From: Accumulibacter sp.
Lineage (GTDB): Bacteria > Pseudomonadota > Gammaproteobacteria > Burkholderiales > Rhodocyclaceae
Length of the DNA stretch: 64,000 nucleotides
NCBI RefSeq assembly: GCF_036625195.1
Contig: NZ_JAZKUG010000001.1
Span: 3,224,001 to 3,288,000, forward strand
Direction: 5' to 3'
Shown here: positions 26,301 through 41,300 of the stretch, piece after piece
Position numbering within the stretch: the first letter of the stretch is position 1
Layout: every line of letters begins with the position of its first letter
Notes under the pieces: model-generated
Database searches by the model: none
Seen by the model: the letters and a program-made list of their open reading frames with translations, nothing else
What the model was told of the DNA's origin: nothing
Position numbers and translations under genes: made by a program

Positions 26301-29300
26301 TCGCTGGCGACGGCGGCCGGCGGTGCCTTGAGCGGCGTGTCGATGAGCGCGGCGGCGTCGATCTGGCTGCTGCGGCCGGCGAGATCGCGGGCGACCAGGC
26401 GCAGCTGCCAGACGCCGTTGGCCAGCACCTCCGGGTCGAGCGTCGCCAGCGGCAGGGTCTGGTCGATTGCCGTGGCGCGGCTCTCCTGCCGGGCCAGTGT
26501 CGACCATTCGTCGCTGGCCGCCGGCGCCAGCAGCAGTTGCCAGTCCAGCAACTGCGCCTCGGCCAAGTCGGCGGCGAGTGCCAGCGGCGCGGCGACGCGC
26601 AGTGGCGGCGCGCTGCCTGTCGCGCCGGCCAGCGCGCCGCTCCAGGCGAGTCGAGGGGCAGCGGAGTCGGCGGGATCGAGCACCGGCAGGGTGTGGATGC
26701 GCTGCGCGCTGAAGCCGTCGTGGTCGGTGGCGGTGACGCGCAGCTCGACCACACCGGGCTCCTCCGGCGTGAAGCGGAAGCGGCCGGCCGCATCCACCGC
26801 GACGCTGTGCCAGGGTTCCGCCGCGGCGCTGCGCCGTTCGACCGCCAGGTCGGCGATGCCGCTCCACGCCACGGCGCGGGCGCTGCCGATCACCGGCTGG
26901 CGCGGTCTCGCCGTCAGCTCCGGGGTGGTCGAGACGAGGAGCTCGGGTGCGTTCGCCGCGGCACTGGCGACGACGCGCACGACGAAGCTCTGCCGGCTGC
27001 TGCCGCTCTCGCCGGGCTGGCCGTCGGCGACTGCGAGCGTCAGCAGATGGTCGCCGAGCTGGCCCGGGCCCGGCGTCCAGCGCAGTTCGTGGTTCTGCTC
27101 GTCATGGGTGGCGCCGGCAGGCAGGTCGGCGAAGCGCAAGCGCAGCGCCTGCGTCTGCGCGACGCCGTCCGGGTCGCTGAAGACGATGCCCGCGCCGCGC
27201 GGGCTGGCCGGGTCGCCGGCGACGAGCGGGATGCGCAGCGTATCGCCGACGACGACGGCGTGGTTGCGCGCGACGAGCTGCGGCCGGCGGTTGGCGTCGA
27301 GGACCCGCACGCGGACCGACTGGCTGCTCGTCGCCTGCCCGTCGTCGGCGCGAAAGGTGAACACGAAATCGCGCTCGGCGGCGGTGGCGTTGTCGACCAC
27401 ATCGAGCCCGGGCTGCCAGCTGAACAGGCCGCTGAGCGGGTCGAAATGGACCCCGGCCGGCGTCGTCGGCTCGTGCAGCAGCGCCAGCCGGACGGCGTCA
27501 CCGTCGGCATCGCCCGCGTGCACGGCGAAAGCCAGCGTCTCCCCCTCGCCGACCAGTTGCAGCGGCAGCGGCGTGATGCGTGGCGGCTGGTTGCGGTTGT
27601 CCACCTGCACTTCGATGTCGCGTGTGAAGTCCGCCATGCCGTCGCTGGCGCGCAGCGAGAGTCGCCACAGTCCGGCGGTGCCGCCGTTTCCGTCCTCGGC
27701 GGCGAAGAGGTCGGGGGTCCAGGCGAGCAGGACCCGATCGGCATCCGTCGTCACCGACATGCCGCGCGGCAGGCCCTCGAACTGCCAGTGCAGCGGGTCG
27801 GCGTCGGCATCGCTGGCGCGGATCTCGATCGTCAATGGCACGCCCTCGCTCGCCCGCAGGCGCAGGGTGTCCCCTGTGTCAGCGACGGCCGCGGCATCGA
27901 CGCGGACCGCCGCCAGTTGCGGCGCGCCGTTGTCGTCGCGGACGACGATGCGCAGCGCTTGCCGGCTGACATTCGGTTGCGGCTGCTGCGGCAGCGGATA
28001 GCCGCCGCCCGGCGGTGGCAGGCCGCTGTCGCTGACGATCAGCTCGATGTCGTGCGCACCGCCGTCGCCGGCGGCTGGCATCCACTGCAGCACGGCCTCG
28101 CCGTAGCGCAGGCCCGGCGTCAGGCTGGCCCCCGCGGGCAGACCGGCGGCCGTCCAGTGCAGCGCATCCTGATCGAGGTCGCGCGCCCGCAGGGTGAGCG
28201 AGAAGGGTTGCCCGGCGATCGCGACGACCTGCCGCGGGCCGTCGATCCGCGGTGCTTCGGCCGCACTGCGCGCGCTGAGGACGAAGCTGCGGCTGCTGGC
28301 GAGAATCTGCTGCGGATCGCCGTCGCCATCGTCGCTGGCGCTGACGGTGATCAGGTAGTCGCCGCGATCGCCTTCGCCCGGGGCAAAGCGCAGCCAGCCG
28401 GATGCCTCGCCCGGCGCGCTGGAACCATCGGCGATGAAGCGGGCGAAGCGCGGCAGGCCGGCGAAGTCGAGGTGGACCGGCGCGCCACTCAGCCGCGCGT
28501 CCACATCCGATGCCGTGACCCGGATGTCGATGCTGTCGCCGCGGTCGACGCTGGCGGCGGCGATGTCGCCGATCAGCGGCGCGCGGTTGGCGTTGGCGAC
28601 GGCGATCGACAGCGTCAGCGCGCTGCCCAGCGGGATGCCGGTGCCATCGCCGTCGTCAGTGGCGCTGACGTCGATCGCGTACACCCCGGCCTGATCGTAG
28701 CCGGGTGTCCAGAGGATCTCGAGCGTCTCGGCATCGAAACGCGCGCCGGCAGGCAGGCCGCCGACCCGGTAGCCGACCGTCGGCGCAACGCCTAACGCGC
28801 CGACGGCCGCGGCACCGGGTTGCTGGCGCAGCGCGGGCTGGAAGTCCGGGTTGTCGGGGTCGAAGGCGAGGACGCTGAAGCGCAACGGCTGCCCTTCGCG
28901 GACGTGCAGGCTTGCCGTCTGCGGCAGGACCGGCGCCGCGTTGGCGTTGGCGACGTCGAGCATCAGTTCGGCGTTCGCCTGCGTCCGCTCGCTGCGGCCG
29001 TCGGCCATGGTCCAGATCGCGGTCAGCGTCAGCGGGATGCGATACTGGCCGTGTTGATCGTAGCCAGGGGTCCAGGCCAAGTGGCCGGACTCCGGGTTGA
29101 GGGTCGCCCCGCCCGGCAGCCAGGCGGCACCGTACTCCAGCTGCAGCGTTTCGCCGCCCGGCTGCGTGGCGCCGGCCGTGAAGCCCGGCACGCTGCCCGC
29201 GAGGCGCAGCGTCCACGGGTCGCCCTCATGCAGGAAGTACGCGGGTTGCGGATCGAACTGCGGTGCGGCATGGGCCTGCTCGACGGTGATGCTGAAGCTG

Positions 29301-32300
29301 CGGCTGGCGATCAGCTTGCCGTCGCTGGCGCTGACGCGGATGTCGCGCCAGATGCCGGCCTGGTCGTTGCCCGGTGTCCAGTGCAGCAGTCCGTTGCCCG
29401 AATCGAAGCGCGCCCCCGGCGGCAGGGCGTCGAGCAGCAGCGTCAGGTGGTCGCCGTCGGCATCGGCTGCGCGCAGCGGCAGCACCAGCGCTTCGCCTGC
29501 ACGGATCACGATCTCGTCGGGCACGGCAAGCAGCGGTGCGTGGTTGCCGCCGTTGACCGGAAGCTGGAAGCGGCGCAGTGCGGAACCGCCGCGGCTGTCT
29601 TCGACGCGGATGAGGATCGTGCTGTCGGCCTCGGCGGCCGCAGTCGGGGTCCAGGCGAGCGTCGCGACGGAACTCGCGCCGGCTGGTGCGCTGCTGGCCG
29701 CGGTGGCTGCCTGCAGGCTGAGGCCGGTGGGTGCTTCGAGCAGTTGCCAATGCAGGCGCGTGCCGTCGCTGTCGAGCGCTTCGATCGCCGCACTCCAGGC
29801 TTCGCCGACGCGGGCCGGCGGCAGGTCATCGCCGTCCGGAGCAGCGGCCAAGCGCAGCAGCGGCGGCCGGTTCGCACGCGGCGCGGCGTACACACCGTGC
29901 CCGAGGTGGGCCTTGACGATCGGCGCGATGCCGGCATCGGCGGCGAAGCGGCTGGCAGCTACGATGCTGACCGTCAATCCGCGGATCGTCGCCCCGGAAA
30001 CCAGCCTGCCGCCGAGATCGTCGAGTGCGTCGCCGAGGTCGATCAACCAGAGGTCGGCTTGCTCGCCGCCGCCGGCAACGGCGCCGGCGACCGTCGCGCC
30101 GAAATGACGGCCGGGATCGAGCAGCAGCGCCAGCGGGCCGGCTATCTCGTCGCTGCCGATGTTGGTCAGGCTGACGTCGTAGCTGAGTTCGCCGGTCGCC
30201 CGGTTGGCACGCGTGTTCGAGAAGTCGACACGCAAGCTGTGGCTGAGGTCCTCGAGCGCCGTGAAGCGGCTCTCGAAGTCGCTCGCCAGCGGCGTGTGCG
30301 CCTGGCTCTCGATGCGGCGCGCGATCTGCAGGCGGTAGTCGCCGGCAGCCAGCCCGCTCACGTCGAGCCAGGCGGTGCGCGTCGCGGGCTCCCAACTGAC
30401 GCTCGCTGGATGCTGCCCGGTCTCGCCGGCTGTCGCGGACTGCAGGGCCAGCAGGCGGTAGTTGTCAGGATGGAGCACGCTGGCGGGGTCGCCGGCTTCC
30501 CCGAGCTGCATCTCCTGATCGAAGACGACGCCGATCCGGTTCAGTGGCAGCGGTACGAGCGCGCCGTCCGGGACCGTCACCGCGCTGACCGTCGGCACGC
30601 GTTGCAGGGCGATCTCGTCGATGCTGCTCGTCTGCGCAACCAGGATGCGGCCGTCGCGCATGGCGACGATCGATTCACCGCGGCTGCCGCCACCCGCCAG
30701 TTCCAGGCTGCGGCGGCTGGCGAGTTCGATCATCCAGACGCTGCCCTGGCGCGCCGCACCGCCGCCACCGCCGGCTGGCTGCTGGCCCGGCTGGCTGCTG
30801 GCAAACAGCAGTCCAGCGAGTTGGCTGTCGGGTGCAGCGAAGGCGATGCTGTCGATGATGCCGGCGAGGCGGTATTCGACTTCGCCGCGGCCGGTTTGCT
30901 GGCCGCTCATCGGGAAACTGATGATCTCGCTGCTGGCATGTGCGGCCGCGCTTGCGAACTCGTTGCCGGCGCGCTTGACCGCCCACAGCCGTCCGTCCGG
31001 CGCAAAGGCCAGATCGCCGACGCGCTGCCGACTGAAGCTCTTCCAGGCCTGGCTGGAGTCGCTGGCGGCCGGGTCGTAGACCAGGATGCCGGTGCCCGAA
31101 GAGACATAGATCTCGCCGGTGTCCGGGTCGATTGCCAGCGCATGCGTCAGCGGCTGGTCGCCCGGGGCTCGCAGGTGCTGCAGGACGTGACCGCTGGCCG
31201 GGTCGAGCTGAAGCAGCTGGTCGCCGCTCATCGCCCAGAGCCGGCCAAACGCATCCACCTGCAGGTCGATGACCGGAGCGTCCAGGACGAACAGCGGCGC
31301 GCCCGCACGGTCTGCCGTCTGCAGGCCATCCGCGCCGTAACGGTGGATCTCGTTGCGCAGCGCGCCGGCGCTTGCCAGAATCGTTCCATCGGGCATCTCG
31401 ACCAGCGCCTGGGCGCCGATTCCGGCGGCACTGGCGGCATAGCCGTGGGCGAAACTGCGCAGCGCGAAGGGAGCCAGGACGCTGTCGAGGTCGCTCGGCA
31501 GGCTGCCCGCCAACGGGCCCGGCAGGAGCCGCGCGGCGGCCGCGAACAGCGCATTGGCCGGATAGCTGCGGTCCTCGGCGGCGACCGGGGTGGCCGCAGT
31601 CGAGGCGACGGTCTCGTTCGCGCCGAGAGCGGCGACGATCTCCTGACGGGCGCCATCGTCGGGCAGGGTCGTCCGGGCGAGTACAGCGGCCTCCGCGTTG
31701 CCGGCGTGGTCGGTGGCGACTGCGATGAACTCGTAATGCCTGCCCGCGTCGCCGACGAAGACGGCCTGCTCCGTCCCTGCCGGCAACTGGCGCTGCCAGA
31801 GACGGAAACGGCCGCCGTCCTCAGCGACGTAAAGGCTCACCGAGCGCACTCCGGCAAGCTCGTCCGTGCTTTGCCAGCGCAAATCGAAGCTGGCGATGCC
31901 GGCAGCGTTTCCCGCGCCGGCCTGGGTGACGGTCAGTTGCGTTCGCGGTGCCTCGGTGTCGAGCCGGATGGCGTGCATCGGGCTGTCGATCGGCGGCAGG
32001 GCGTCGACCAACAGGCGGGCAGCGGTACGTATGTCGCTGCCGGACGCTGCGCTGTCGGCGGCGCGAACGGTGTAGGCGACGAAACCCTCCGGCGTCACGC
32101 CGGCGCTGGCGACCTCTGCGGGCAGCAGGCCGCGGCTGCGGTCGCGAACGACTTCGCCGGTGGCGGGATCGATGGCCTGCAGTAGCCAGGTGGCGACGCG
32201 GCTCCCGCTGTCGATGCCGCCACTGACGCGCAGGATGAATCCCTTGCTGCCGCTGAAGTCGAAATCGCCCTGGAAGCTTGCCCGGTCGGCCGGCAGGTGG

Positions 32301-35300
32301 AGCGCGAGGTCGCCGATGCGCAGGTCACCAAGACGGAAAGAGGCGGCATCGAGGCTCGCGTCGATCTGGCTGGTGATGCGCAGCTCGCCCGCCGGTGAAG
32401 CGACCGGATTGCCGAACTCGATGCGGTAGGGCAGGGCGAGTCCCGCTGCGACATGCGGGCGGCCATCGCTGCCGCGCATTGCCTGCGGACCACTGACACG
32501 GAGCAGGGAGGATTCGCCGCTGGGCTGCTCGGGTGCGTCCGGCAGGTAGCGAGCAAAGTCGAGTGCCTGCGCCGCGACCGGCCGGAAGTCGTCATCGAGA
32601 ACGCCGACGTGGCGCAGGTATTCGAGTTCGGAGCGGCCGCCGACGAACACGCTGAAGTCGAGGAAGTGGGTTTCGTGCGTGGCACCCAGGTCGAAGAGAT
32701 CGCGGTCGGCAAGTTGCGGAACCGGCACGGCGACGCTGCCGTCGAGATTCTGCCGCGTCTCGAAGTAGTCGACCGGCGCCGTGCGGGCGCTGGCGTCGCC
32801 GATATGGCGGGCGGTGTCGCCGTACCACTCCTGCACCTTGGCAAAGAACGCGACGAGATCGGCCTGTGTCCGGTAGCCATCACCGCCCCGGCTGAGCAGA
32901 ATGCCGGCGCCGAGGGTCGCGTTGAGGCTCAACATCTGCGGCTGCGTGCGGATCGGTGCCGCCTCGTCGACCGGTCGCAGGATGCCGGCGGCCTCGAGCG
33001 CAGCGAGCCATGCGGTCTGCCATTGCCCGGCATCGGCAGCGATCACCGACAGGCTCGTGGGCGCGTCCGGGTCGGCAAGGATCGCCGCGCGCAGCCTCTG
33101 CGCGTGCGCCTGCTGTTCGGCGATGAACTCGTCGCGGCCCAGTGCCGTGGCGCTGGCGACGAGGTCGAAACGGAAGGGCATGGCCAGCGCTTCGAGAGGC
33201 GTCAGATGTTCGCCGTCGACTCGCGACAGGAACCGGCGGCCGAGATCGGCGGCGATCCGGTCGAGATCGGCGACTCCGCCGTCGAGCAGGCCGATCGCCT
33301 GCCATTCCGGATGCAGCATGTAGAGCCGCGCACGCAGGCCGTCGAAATCGCGGGCCAACCACTCGCGGAGGCCGGGATAGGTCTGCAGCCTGACGGCAGC
33401 GCCGGCGAATCCGCCGCCTGCGAGATCGATTGCGTAGCCGGTGGCGAGGTTGTGACCGTCGCTGTTGTTGACGCCGTCGAGCTGCGCCCACGGGATGTCG
33501 CTGCGGGCGAGGCCCAGCGTCGGGGTCGGACCGAAGCTCAGCGTGTTGCCGGCGGCGTCTGCCGTCGGGCCGTCGGGCAAGCCGGCAAGCGAACTGCTGA
33601 AGACGAGATGGGGCAGTGGCAGGCCAGCCAGCAGATCCGGGCTGTAGCCCATTTCGGGGACGCCGACGGAGAAGCGCACGTACGGCGTATCGACGTTGCC
33701 CAGACTCTGCAGCGAGACACTGTAGGTCGCACCGTCACCGGGATCGAGGCTGCGCGGGCCGCCCACGGCGATCGTCACTTCGCTCTCGACCGCCGGTTCG
33801 ACGAGATAGCATTGCGCTTCGGTCACGCGCTGTCCGTCGGGGTTGATGACGCTGAGGTCGTAGAGCCCGGACGGCAGGCGGCGGCTGTCGAAGATGGCCC
33901 GGATGTGGCTGCTGTCGAGCACCTGCCAGCGCTCGGGCTCGGCGTCGAAAACCCCGGGTCGCGACAGACGGACCAGTGCCGCGGGATGGAAATGCGAGCC
34001 GCTGATGTCGATCGTGATCCAGGGTTGCGCGTCGTTGCCGATGCCGCCGTGGTCCGGGCTGATGCCGGTGACCGAGAGTGGCAACAGATCCGCGCGCAGG
34101 CTGACCGTCTGGGCGGCGCCCGCCTGACGCGCCTGTACCAGCACGTAGTAGTCGCCCGCACGGGTCGTGCTGACCACCGCCTGCTGGTCGGCGGCAACCG
34201 GGTTGCCGTGCGCCGCGTCGAACTGATGGGCGCTGGGCGCGTCGGCGAAACGAAGGTACAGCTCGTTGTGACCGTCCTCGCTCGCGGCGTCGAGACTGAC
34301 CCGCAGGCTTTCCCCGGGAGCGACGGCGATCCGGTAGAGGGCCGGCCGGCCGGCAACGAGGGTCGTCGCCAGCGGACTGCCGAGCTGCAGTTCGGGAACG
34401 GTGACCCGCAGGGTACTGCCCGACGCGCCGTGGTTGTTGGCTTCGCCTGGCGGCAGGGCAAGGCCGCTCGCGGCGTCGCTGCGGTTGCCCTCGAAGACTT
34501 CGTTGTACAGGTCGGTGCGGGCGATGACCCGCCAGTTGCCGTCGCGCACCGGCGGCAGGATGGCCGTCAGCGCGGCCGTATAGGCGTCGCCGCTGGCAAG
34601 GTCGCCGCTGTGCGCGATCCTGCCGATCAGCGGGTCACCGACATCCCAGTCGCTGTCGGCCGACAGATAGAGGGCGTCGGTCCACTGGCCACGCGCCGGG
34701 TTGGTCGAGTCGTTGAATACCGAAAACTCGATGCGAATCTCTTCGCCCACCTCGGCTCTGGCCGGCAGCAGGACGCTGCCCACCTTGAGGTCGGCGGCGG
34801 GCGGCGTCTCGACGAGGATCGGCTGCGGCGCAGCGCCGGCATTGTTGTCTTCGTTGCCGGACTCGCGCAGCATGCCGCTGTCGCCGCTGCCCCAGACGCG
34901 TGCCGGATCGCTGACGACGAAAACGTAATAGGCGCCGGCGAGATGGGCCGGGACGGCGAAGCTCTGCCGCGCCGTGTAGTCGTCTCCCGCCGCCAGCCCG
35001 TGCTCGTGGCGGCGATAGCCGAGGTAGTGATCCTGGTTGAGGTCGAGGAAGCGGTCCCGGGAAAGGTAAACGAGGTCATTCCAGCTCGCTTGGCTGCCCG
35101 GAGTGTCGCCTCCACGGTTGGCGACCCGCCAGTCTACGACGAGGCTCTGTCCGGCAAGCACGTGCGAGGGTGTGGCGACTTCAGCCATCTGCAGGTCGGG
35201 CGGCACGCCGGGCGTGATCGACAGTCGGGTCGACGCCTGGTTGTTGCCCTCGTCGCGGAACTCGCGCACCACGCCGGCCGCGTCGCCGCCGACCGTGAGC

Positions 35301-38300
35301 CCGGGCAGCCCGTCGCGGATCGTGCTGCGCTGCCGGCCGTCGCTGCTGATGGCGGTGTCGGCGCGGACGATGAGATGGAAGTCGCCGCTGAGCGAATCGG
35401 GCAGCTCGAAAGTCGCCGAGGCGCTGTAGGATTCGCCCGGGCCGAGGAACGTCGCTCTGCCATCGGCGCCGAGGCTGATGCGCTGTGCTGCCGGCCCGCC
35501 CCCTGAGCCGTCGGCGAGCAGCGCGAAATCCCCCTCGTCGAGCGAGGTGTCGCGCGACAGGTAGAGGCCATCGAACCAGGAGCTGGTGCGCGTTTCGCGG
35601 CTGCCCCGGTTGCTGACCTGCCAGCTCACGGTCAGCGGGCTGCCGGCAGCGACACGCGTCGCGGCGAGGCTGACGCCATCGACCTGCAGGTCGGCCTCGC
35701 GATAGCGGATGGTCAGCGCGGCGCTGCCGCGGTTGTTGTCGTTTGCGCCGCCTTCATGGACCGACAGCGGAAAATACTGGTCACGGGCGCTGCCGTTGTC
35801 GCCGCCGCCGCTCAGTTCGCTGCGCACCCGTTGCGGGTTCCCCGGCGCGCCATCGGTATTGGCGTCGGTGATGACGTAGAGGTAGTGCGGGCCATCGCTG
35901 CCCGCCGGCAGGCGGACTGTCGCCGAGTTGTCGTAGCTGCCGCCGCTGCCGAGTCCGCCGCCGTTGGCGTGGACGAAGCTGCCGAGCAGGAGCGCGCGGT
36001 CGGCGTCGAAGACCGGGTCGCGGCTGAGGTAGACGGCGTCGACCCAGGAGCGGGTGCCCGCCCAGACGTCGGCGCCGAAGTTGCCGACGGTCCAGCTGAC
36101 CCGCGTCTCCTCGCCGGAGAAGGCGGCGGCCTCGCTGCGCACCTCGGTGACGCGCAGGTCGGCGGCCTGGCTGCTCACCTGCGACGAGTGGGCGCGGCTG
36201 TTGTTCAGCTCGTCGGCTTCGGCGATGCGGTTGCCGCTGTCGCTGCGCACGATGAGGAAGCGGCCGCTCACGGAGGGTGCGAGCAGCAGCGACTGGCTGA
36301 CGGTGTAGCCTTCGCCGTCGGCGAGTGTCCGCTTGGCGTGGTGCTCGCCGAGCTGCCAGACCTCGCGCGCCAGGCTCCAGTCCGGGTTGTCGGCGAGGTA
36401 GACCGAATCGACCCAGTCGCCGCTGAAGCGCTCGCCGCGGTTGACGACGCGGTACTGGTAACTGTAGTTGCCGCCGGCGCTCGCCGTGTCCGGCGCCACG
36501 ACCTCGGTAAGGACGAGATCGGGCGGTGTCGCACCGAGGATGACGATTGGTCGCGCGCGATGGTTGTTGCCGTCGATCTGCTGCGGGTCTTCCGGGTTGA
36601 TCTGGCTCGCCAGCGTGTCCTCGAGGATCAGGTCGTGCGTGTCGCTCCAGACGCTGAGGTAATACTGGCCCGAGGACAGGCCCTCCGGCAGCCGCACCTG
36701 GACGCTGCGGCGGTAGTCGTCGCCGGGATCGAGTTTGCCGACGTGCTCGAAGGTGCCGAGCAGGATGTCGCCCTTGAAGGCACCCGGCCGGCGCTGATCG
36801 CGTGCCAGCCAGACGCTGTCGGTCCAGCTCTCGGTCGCGTCGGCCTCGCCGCGGGTGCGTGCGCTGCCGAGGTTGGCGACGCGGTAGCGGACCTCGATGC
36901 TGGCGCCATGCACGGCCTGGCTGGGGGCCACGACCTCGCTGGTGACCAGATCGGCAAAGGGCAGCGGGTCGATGGTGAACGGGACGGCGAGGACGTTGTT
37001 GGCTTCGTTCGGATGTTCGTCGACCTGGCCGTTGGCGTCGGCGACGACGATCAGGAAGACATCGCCGCGCAGGCGCAGCGGCAGGTCGATGCGCGCCGTC
37101 GTGGCGCTGTGGAACTCGCCGGCGGCGAGCGCGCCCGGGCTGGTGATCTCGCCGACGAGCAGGTCGTCGCTGCCGAGAAAGGCGTCGAGCGAGAGGTATG
37201 CCTTGTCGGTCCACAGGCCGCTGGTCGCGGCACTGCCGAAGTTGCCCGTCGTGTAGCGGATGGCCGTGGTGCCGCCGGCTGGGACGTGCTCGGCGACCTC
37301 GACCCGCGTCAGCCGCAGGTCTGGCCGCTGGCGCGAGCTGATGTCGAGCAGGCCGGCGGAAAGTGCGCTGTTGTTGCCGGCGGCGCTGCCGTGCTCGTAG
37401 AGCCGGCGGCCCTGCGCGTCGGCTGCGGCGTTGCTCACCACCTGCAGGCGATATGGTCCGGCACTGCGCGTCGGCAGACGAAGCTGCTCGCTGCGCGTGT
37501 AGCGCTCGCCGGCTGCCAGGGCGCGGTCGAAAGCGAAGCTGCCGAGCTCGATCGGCGCGCCGCCGCCCGCCGGCAGCAGCCGGAGCGAGTCGCGCCAGCC
37601 GCCGGCAGCGGCCGCCACGCCCTGGTTGGCGACGGTCCACGAGACGTCGATCCAGTCGCCTTCGACGGCCGACTGCGGCAGGCCGATGTGCTCGACGACG
37701 AGATCGGCCGAGTTCGAGAGCGTCACCGGGATGGCCGGCGAGGCGCCGCGGTTGTTGTCGCCGAAGATGAACTCGAACGGTCCGCCGCTGCGCACGTTGA
37801 GGTAATGGTCGCCGGCGATGCCCTCGGGCAGCGTCAGCTCGAGGCTGCGGCGGTAGCTCTCGCCGGCGGCAAGCTGGCCGATGTGCTGCGCCCAGCCGAA
37901 GCTGGCGACGCGGTCGCTGCCGTCGGCGTTGCGGCTGAGCCAGATTTCGTCGCGCCAGTCGGCGCTGTCGGTCGGGCCGATGCCGCGGTTCGCCACCTCC
38001 CACTCGACGCGCAGCGGCTGTCCGCTCGCCGCGGCGCCGGTCGCGCCGACCGCGACCACCTGCAGGTCGGCGTAGGGGCGCGGCATGATGTCGAGTGGCT
38101 GCGGCAGTCGGGCCGCATTGTCGGCCTCGGAGAAATTCTCGAAGACCTCGTGGCGCGCGTCGGCGACGACGAACAGCCGGTAGCGGCCGGACAGGCCAGC
38201 GGGCAGGACGATGTCGAGCGAGCGGTTGGCCGTCTCGCCGGCGGCGAGCAGCCCCTGCTGCCGATGTTCGCCGACGACGCGGTCGTCGCCGTTGCCGACC

Positions 38301-41300
38301 AGCTCGTCGGCCGAGAGGACGACCTGTTCGCTCCAGGCGCTGCCGATGCCGGGTCCGGTCCCCTGGTTGGCGATCGTCCAGTCGACGGTGAACCGCGCCG
38401 GGTCGCCGATGAGCTGCTGCGCTGCGCTGAGCGCGGTGATCGCCAGGTCGGCCCAGGGCAACTGTTCGACGCGGGTCGCCTGCGCCTGCCGGTTGTCCTG
38501 GCGATCGCGGTCGTCGACGCGGTGCTCGGCGTCGGTGGTGACGACGATCTGATGATCGCCGCTCGACTCGAGCGGCAGGACGAACTCGGCGCTGGCGGAA
38601 TAGCCGGCACCGGCCGCCAGCCCCTGCAGATGCGGCTGCGTGGCGACGACCCGCCGGCTCGTCCCCTGCACGAGTTCGACGCGGTCGAGCCAGTCGCCGC
38701 TGGCGCTGGCGCCCCGGTTGTCGACGCGCCATTCGACCCGGATGCGGTCGCCGGAGCGGGCGAGCTGCGGCGCCTGCAGGCTGGCGACGTGCAGGTCGGG
38801 ACGCTGCACGCGCAGCGGCGCGGCAGCCTCGTTGTTGCCCTCGTCGTTGCGCTCATCGACGGCGCCGTCGGCATCGCTGCGCAGCAGCCAGCGGTAATCG
38901 CCGTCGGCAAGCCAGCCGGGCAGCGTGATGTCGACATCCCGGGTGACGCTCTGCTGCGCCGCCAGACTGGCATCCTGGCGCACGGCGGCGAGCTCGAGCA
39001 GCCCGCCGGCCGCGCCGTGATCGAGGTAGATGCGGTCCCACCAGCCAGCCGGGCTGGCGGCGGCGCCGACGTTGCGCAGCGTGTAGCGCAGCGTCGCGGT
39101 GTCGCCGGGGCGCAGCGCGGCCGGCCCGACGAGGTCACCGGGGAGCAGGTCGGGCGTCGGCTTGAGCTCGACCCGCAGGCGGTCGGGGCTGACGAGGAGA
39201 TTGTTCTCGAGGCGCCGGCGGTCGCGTGCGGTCGCTTCGTCGACGCCGCCGTCGGCGTTGACCAGCAGCAGCACGAAGTACTCGCCAGCCAGATCGCGCG
39301 GCAGCTGCAGCGTGCTGCGGGCGTCGTAGGCGGCGCCGGCCGCGAGGATCCCCGAGTGCGCCACGGCGGGCGCGAGAACGATGTCGTCGGCGCTCGGCAG
39401 CCGGTCCAGAGAGAGGAGCAGGCGATCGCTCCATTCGCCGCGGTCGGTGGCCGCGTTCCCCTGGTTGAGCACCTGCCAGTCGACGCGGATGGGCTCGCCA
39501 CTCCACGCGGTGGCGGGAACATCGAGGCGAAGCGGCAACAGGTCGGGCTGCTGGCTGAGCAGCGAGTCGATGACGATCTGCGCCCGGTTGTTGTGCTCGG
39601 CATCGCTGCCAGCATTCGCCTCGAACACCGTGCCCTGGTCGTTGTGGTCTGCGTCGATGCCGATGGTGACTTCGATCCGGCCGCTGCCGCGGGCGCCGTC
39701 GGGCAGCCGCAGCGTGTGGCTGCGCTGCCGCGACGCGCCGGCGGCGAGCGGGTCGTGGCCGGCAGGCGCCGGCTCGAAGGGCAGCACGAGATCGGCGAGC
39801 AGTTCGCCGGTGTCGAGGTTCCTGATCTGCAGGCGGTCGTTCCAGGTGCTCGCCGTGGCGACGCCGCCGGCGTTGCGCTCCTCCCAGGAGATGGTCAGCT
39901 CTTCGCCGGCGGCGGCGGGATCGGGCTGCGCGCGCAGGTTGGCGATGCCGAGGTCGGGGCCGTTGGCGACGCGCAGGACGACTTCGTTGTTGTCTTCGGC
40001 GTTGCCCTGCGGGTTGCCTTCGGCGATCGTGCGCTGCGGATTGGCCAGGATGCGGAAGCTGATGGCACCGTGGCCGGCACTTCCCGCCGGCCAGGGCAGG
40101 GTGAGCGAGCGCCGGACGGACTCGCCGACCTCGAGGCTGCTCCTGCCCGGGCCGGGTCCGCTGACGATCTCCTGGCGCAGGATGGTCTCGCCGGTCGTCT
40201 CGTTGCGCACTTCGAGGAGTTCGCGCCAAGTGCCGGCGGCGGCGGCCTGCCCTTGGTTGGCAGTCCGCCACGAGACCGTCAGCGGGCTCGCCGCGACCCA
40301 GTTCGCGGCGGGCGTGATGGCGAGGTCGCTGAGCACGAGGTCGGGCCGCAGTGGGTCGGCGTCACCGGCGCCATCGGCGAGGTTCTGCCGGAAGTGGGTT
40401 GCGGCGGGCGTGTCGCTGGCCTGCTGCGCCGACTGGACGAAGTGCAGTGGCGGCGGGTTGCCGGCCGTGGACGGCTGGCTGTCGCGACTGCCGAGGACGA
40501 ATCCGTTGCTGTAGCGCCACTCTTCGACCGTCGCGACGCCGCCGGCAGTAACGGTGCTGCGCAGCAGTTCGGCGGCGCCTGCCGCGCGGCGCAGCGGCAG
40601 GTGATGGGCGTCGTCGCGCCACGGGCCGAGGATGCTGTCGGTCGACCAGTAGCCGCCGGCGCCGTCGCGGTGCCAGGCGGTGGCGACCGTCTGGTTGGCG
40701 CTGTCGCGCCAGATCTGCAGCAGATCGTCGCGGCCATCGTCGTCGACGTCGGCAGCCAGGAAGCGCTGCGCCGGCCGCGGAGCGCCGAGCGGGATGGTGT
40801 CGGCAGTGGCGAAGTCGCCGCCCTGGCTGCGCCAGGTGCTGAGCTGCAGTTCGCCCTGCTCATCCCGCCAGATGCGCAGCAGATCCTGAAGGTCGTCGCC
40901 GTCGGCATCGCCCGCGAGCAGCGCGACCTGCTGCGCCCAGATGCCGATCCCCTGCTGCGCGACCTGCCACGAGCCGTCGTCGCGCAGACTCCAGGTGCTG
41001 AGCCAGGCGCCGTAGTCGCTGGTCAGCCGGTCCGCCATCGGCAGGAGCTGCAGCATGACGAAGTCGCTGCGGCCGTCGCCGTTCATTTCGAGCGGCAGGC
41101 GGATCGAGCCCGCGAGGTCTTCCCAGTCTGCATCCTGCGAGATGCCGCGCTGCAGGCCGTTGCCATCGCTCGGCCAGAGCGTGAAACGCGTCACGCCGTG
41201 GTCCGGCTGCCAGTGCACCAGGAGATCGGCGCGACCATCGCCGTCCGCGTCGCCGAGCAAGTGGTCGCTGCCTGCCGGATAGCGGTCGAGGACGCTGTCG

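Noticed and set aside
14195..32185. Several plus-strand frames of 900-1,370 codons under the giant gene
   Set aside because: Their translations are Ala/Arg/Gly/Asp-rich mirror images of the repeats, without starts, ribosome sites or families.
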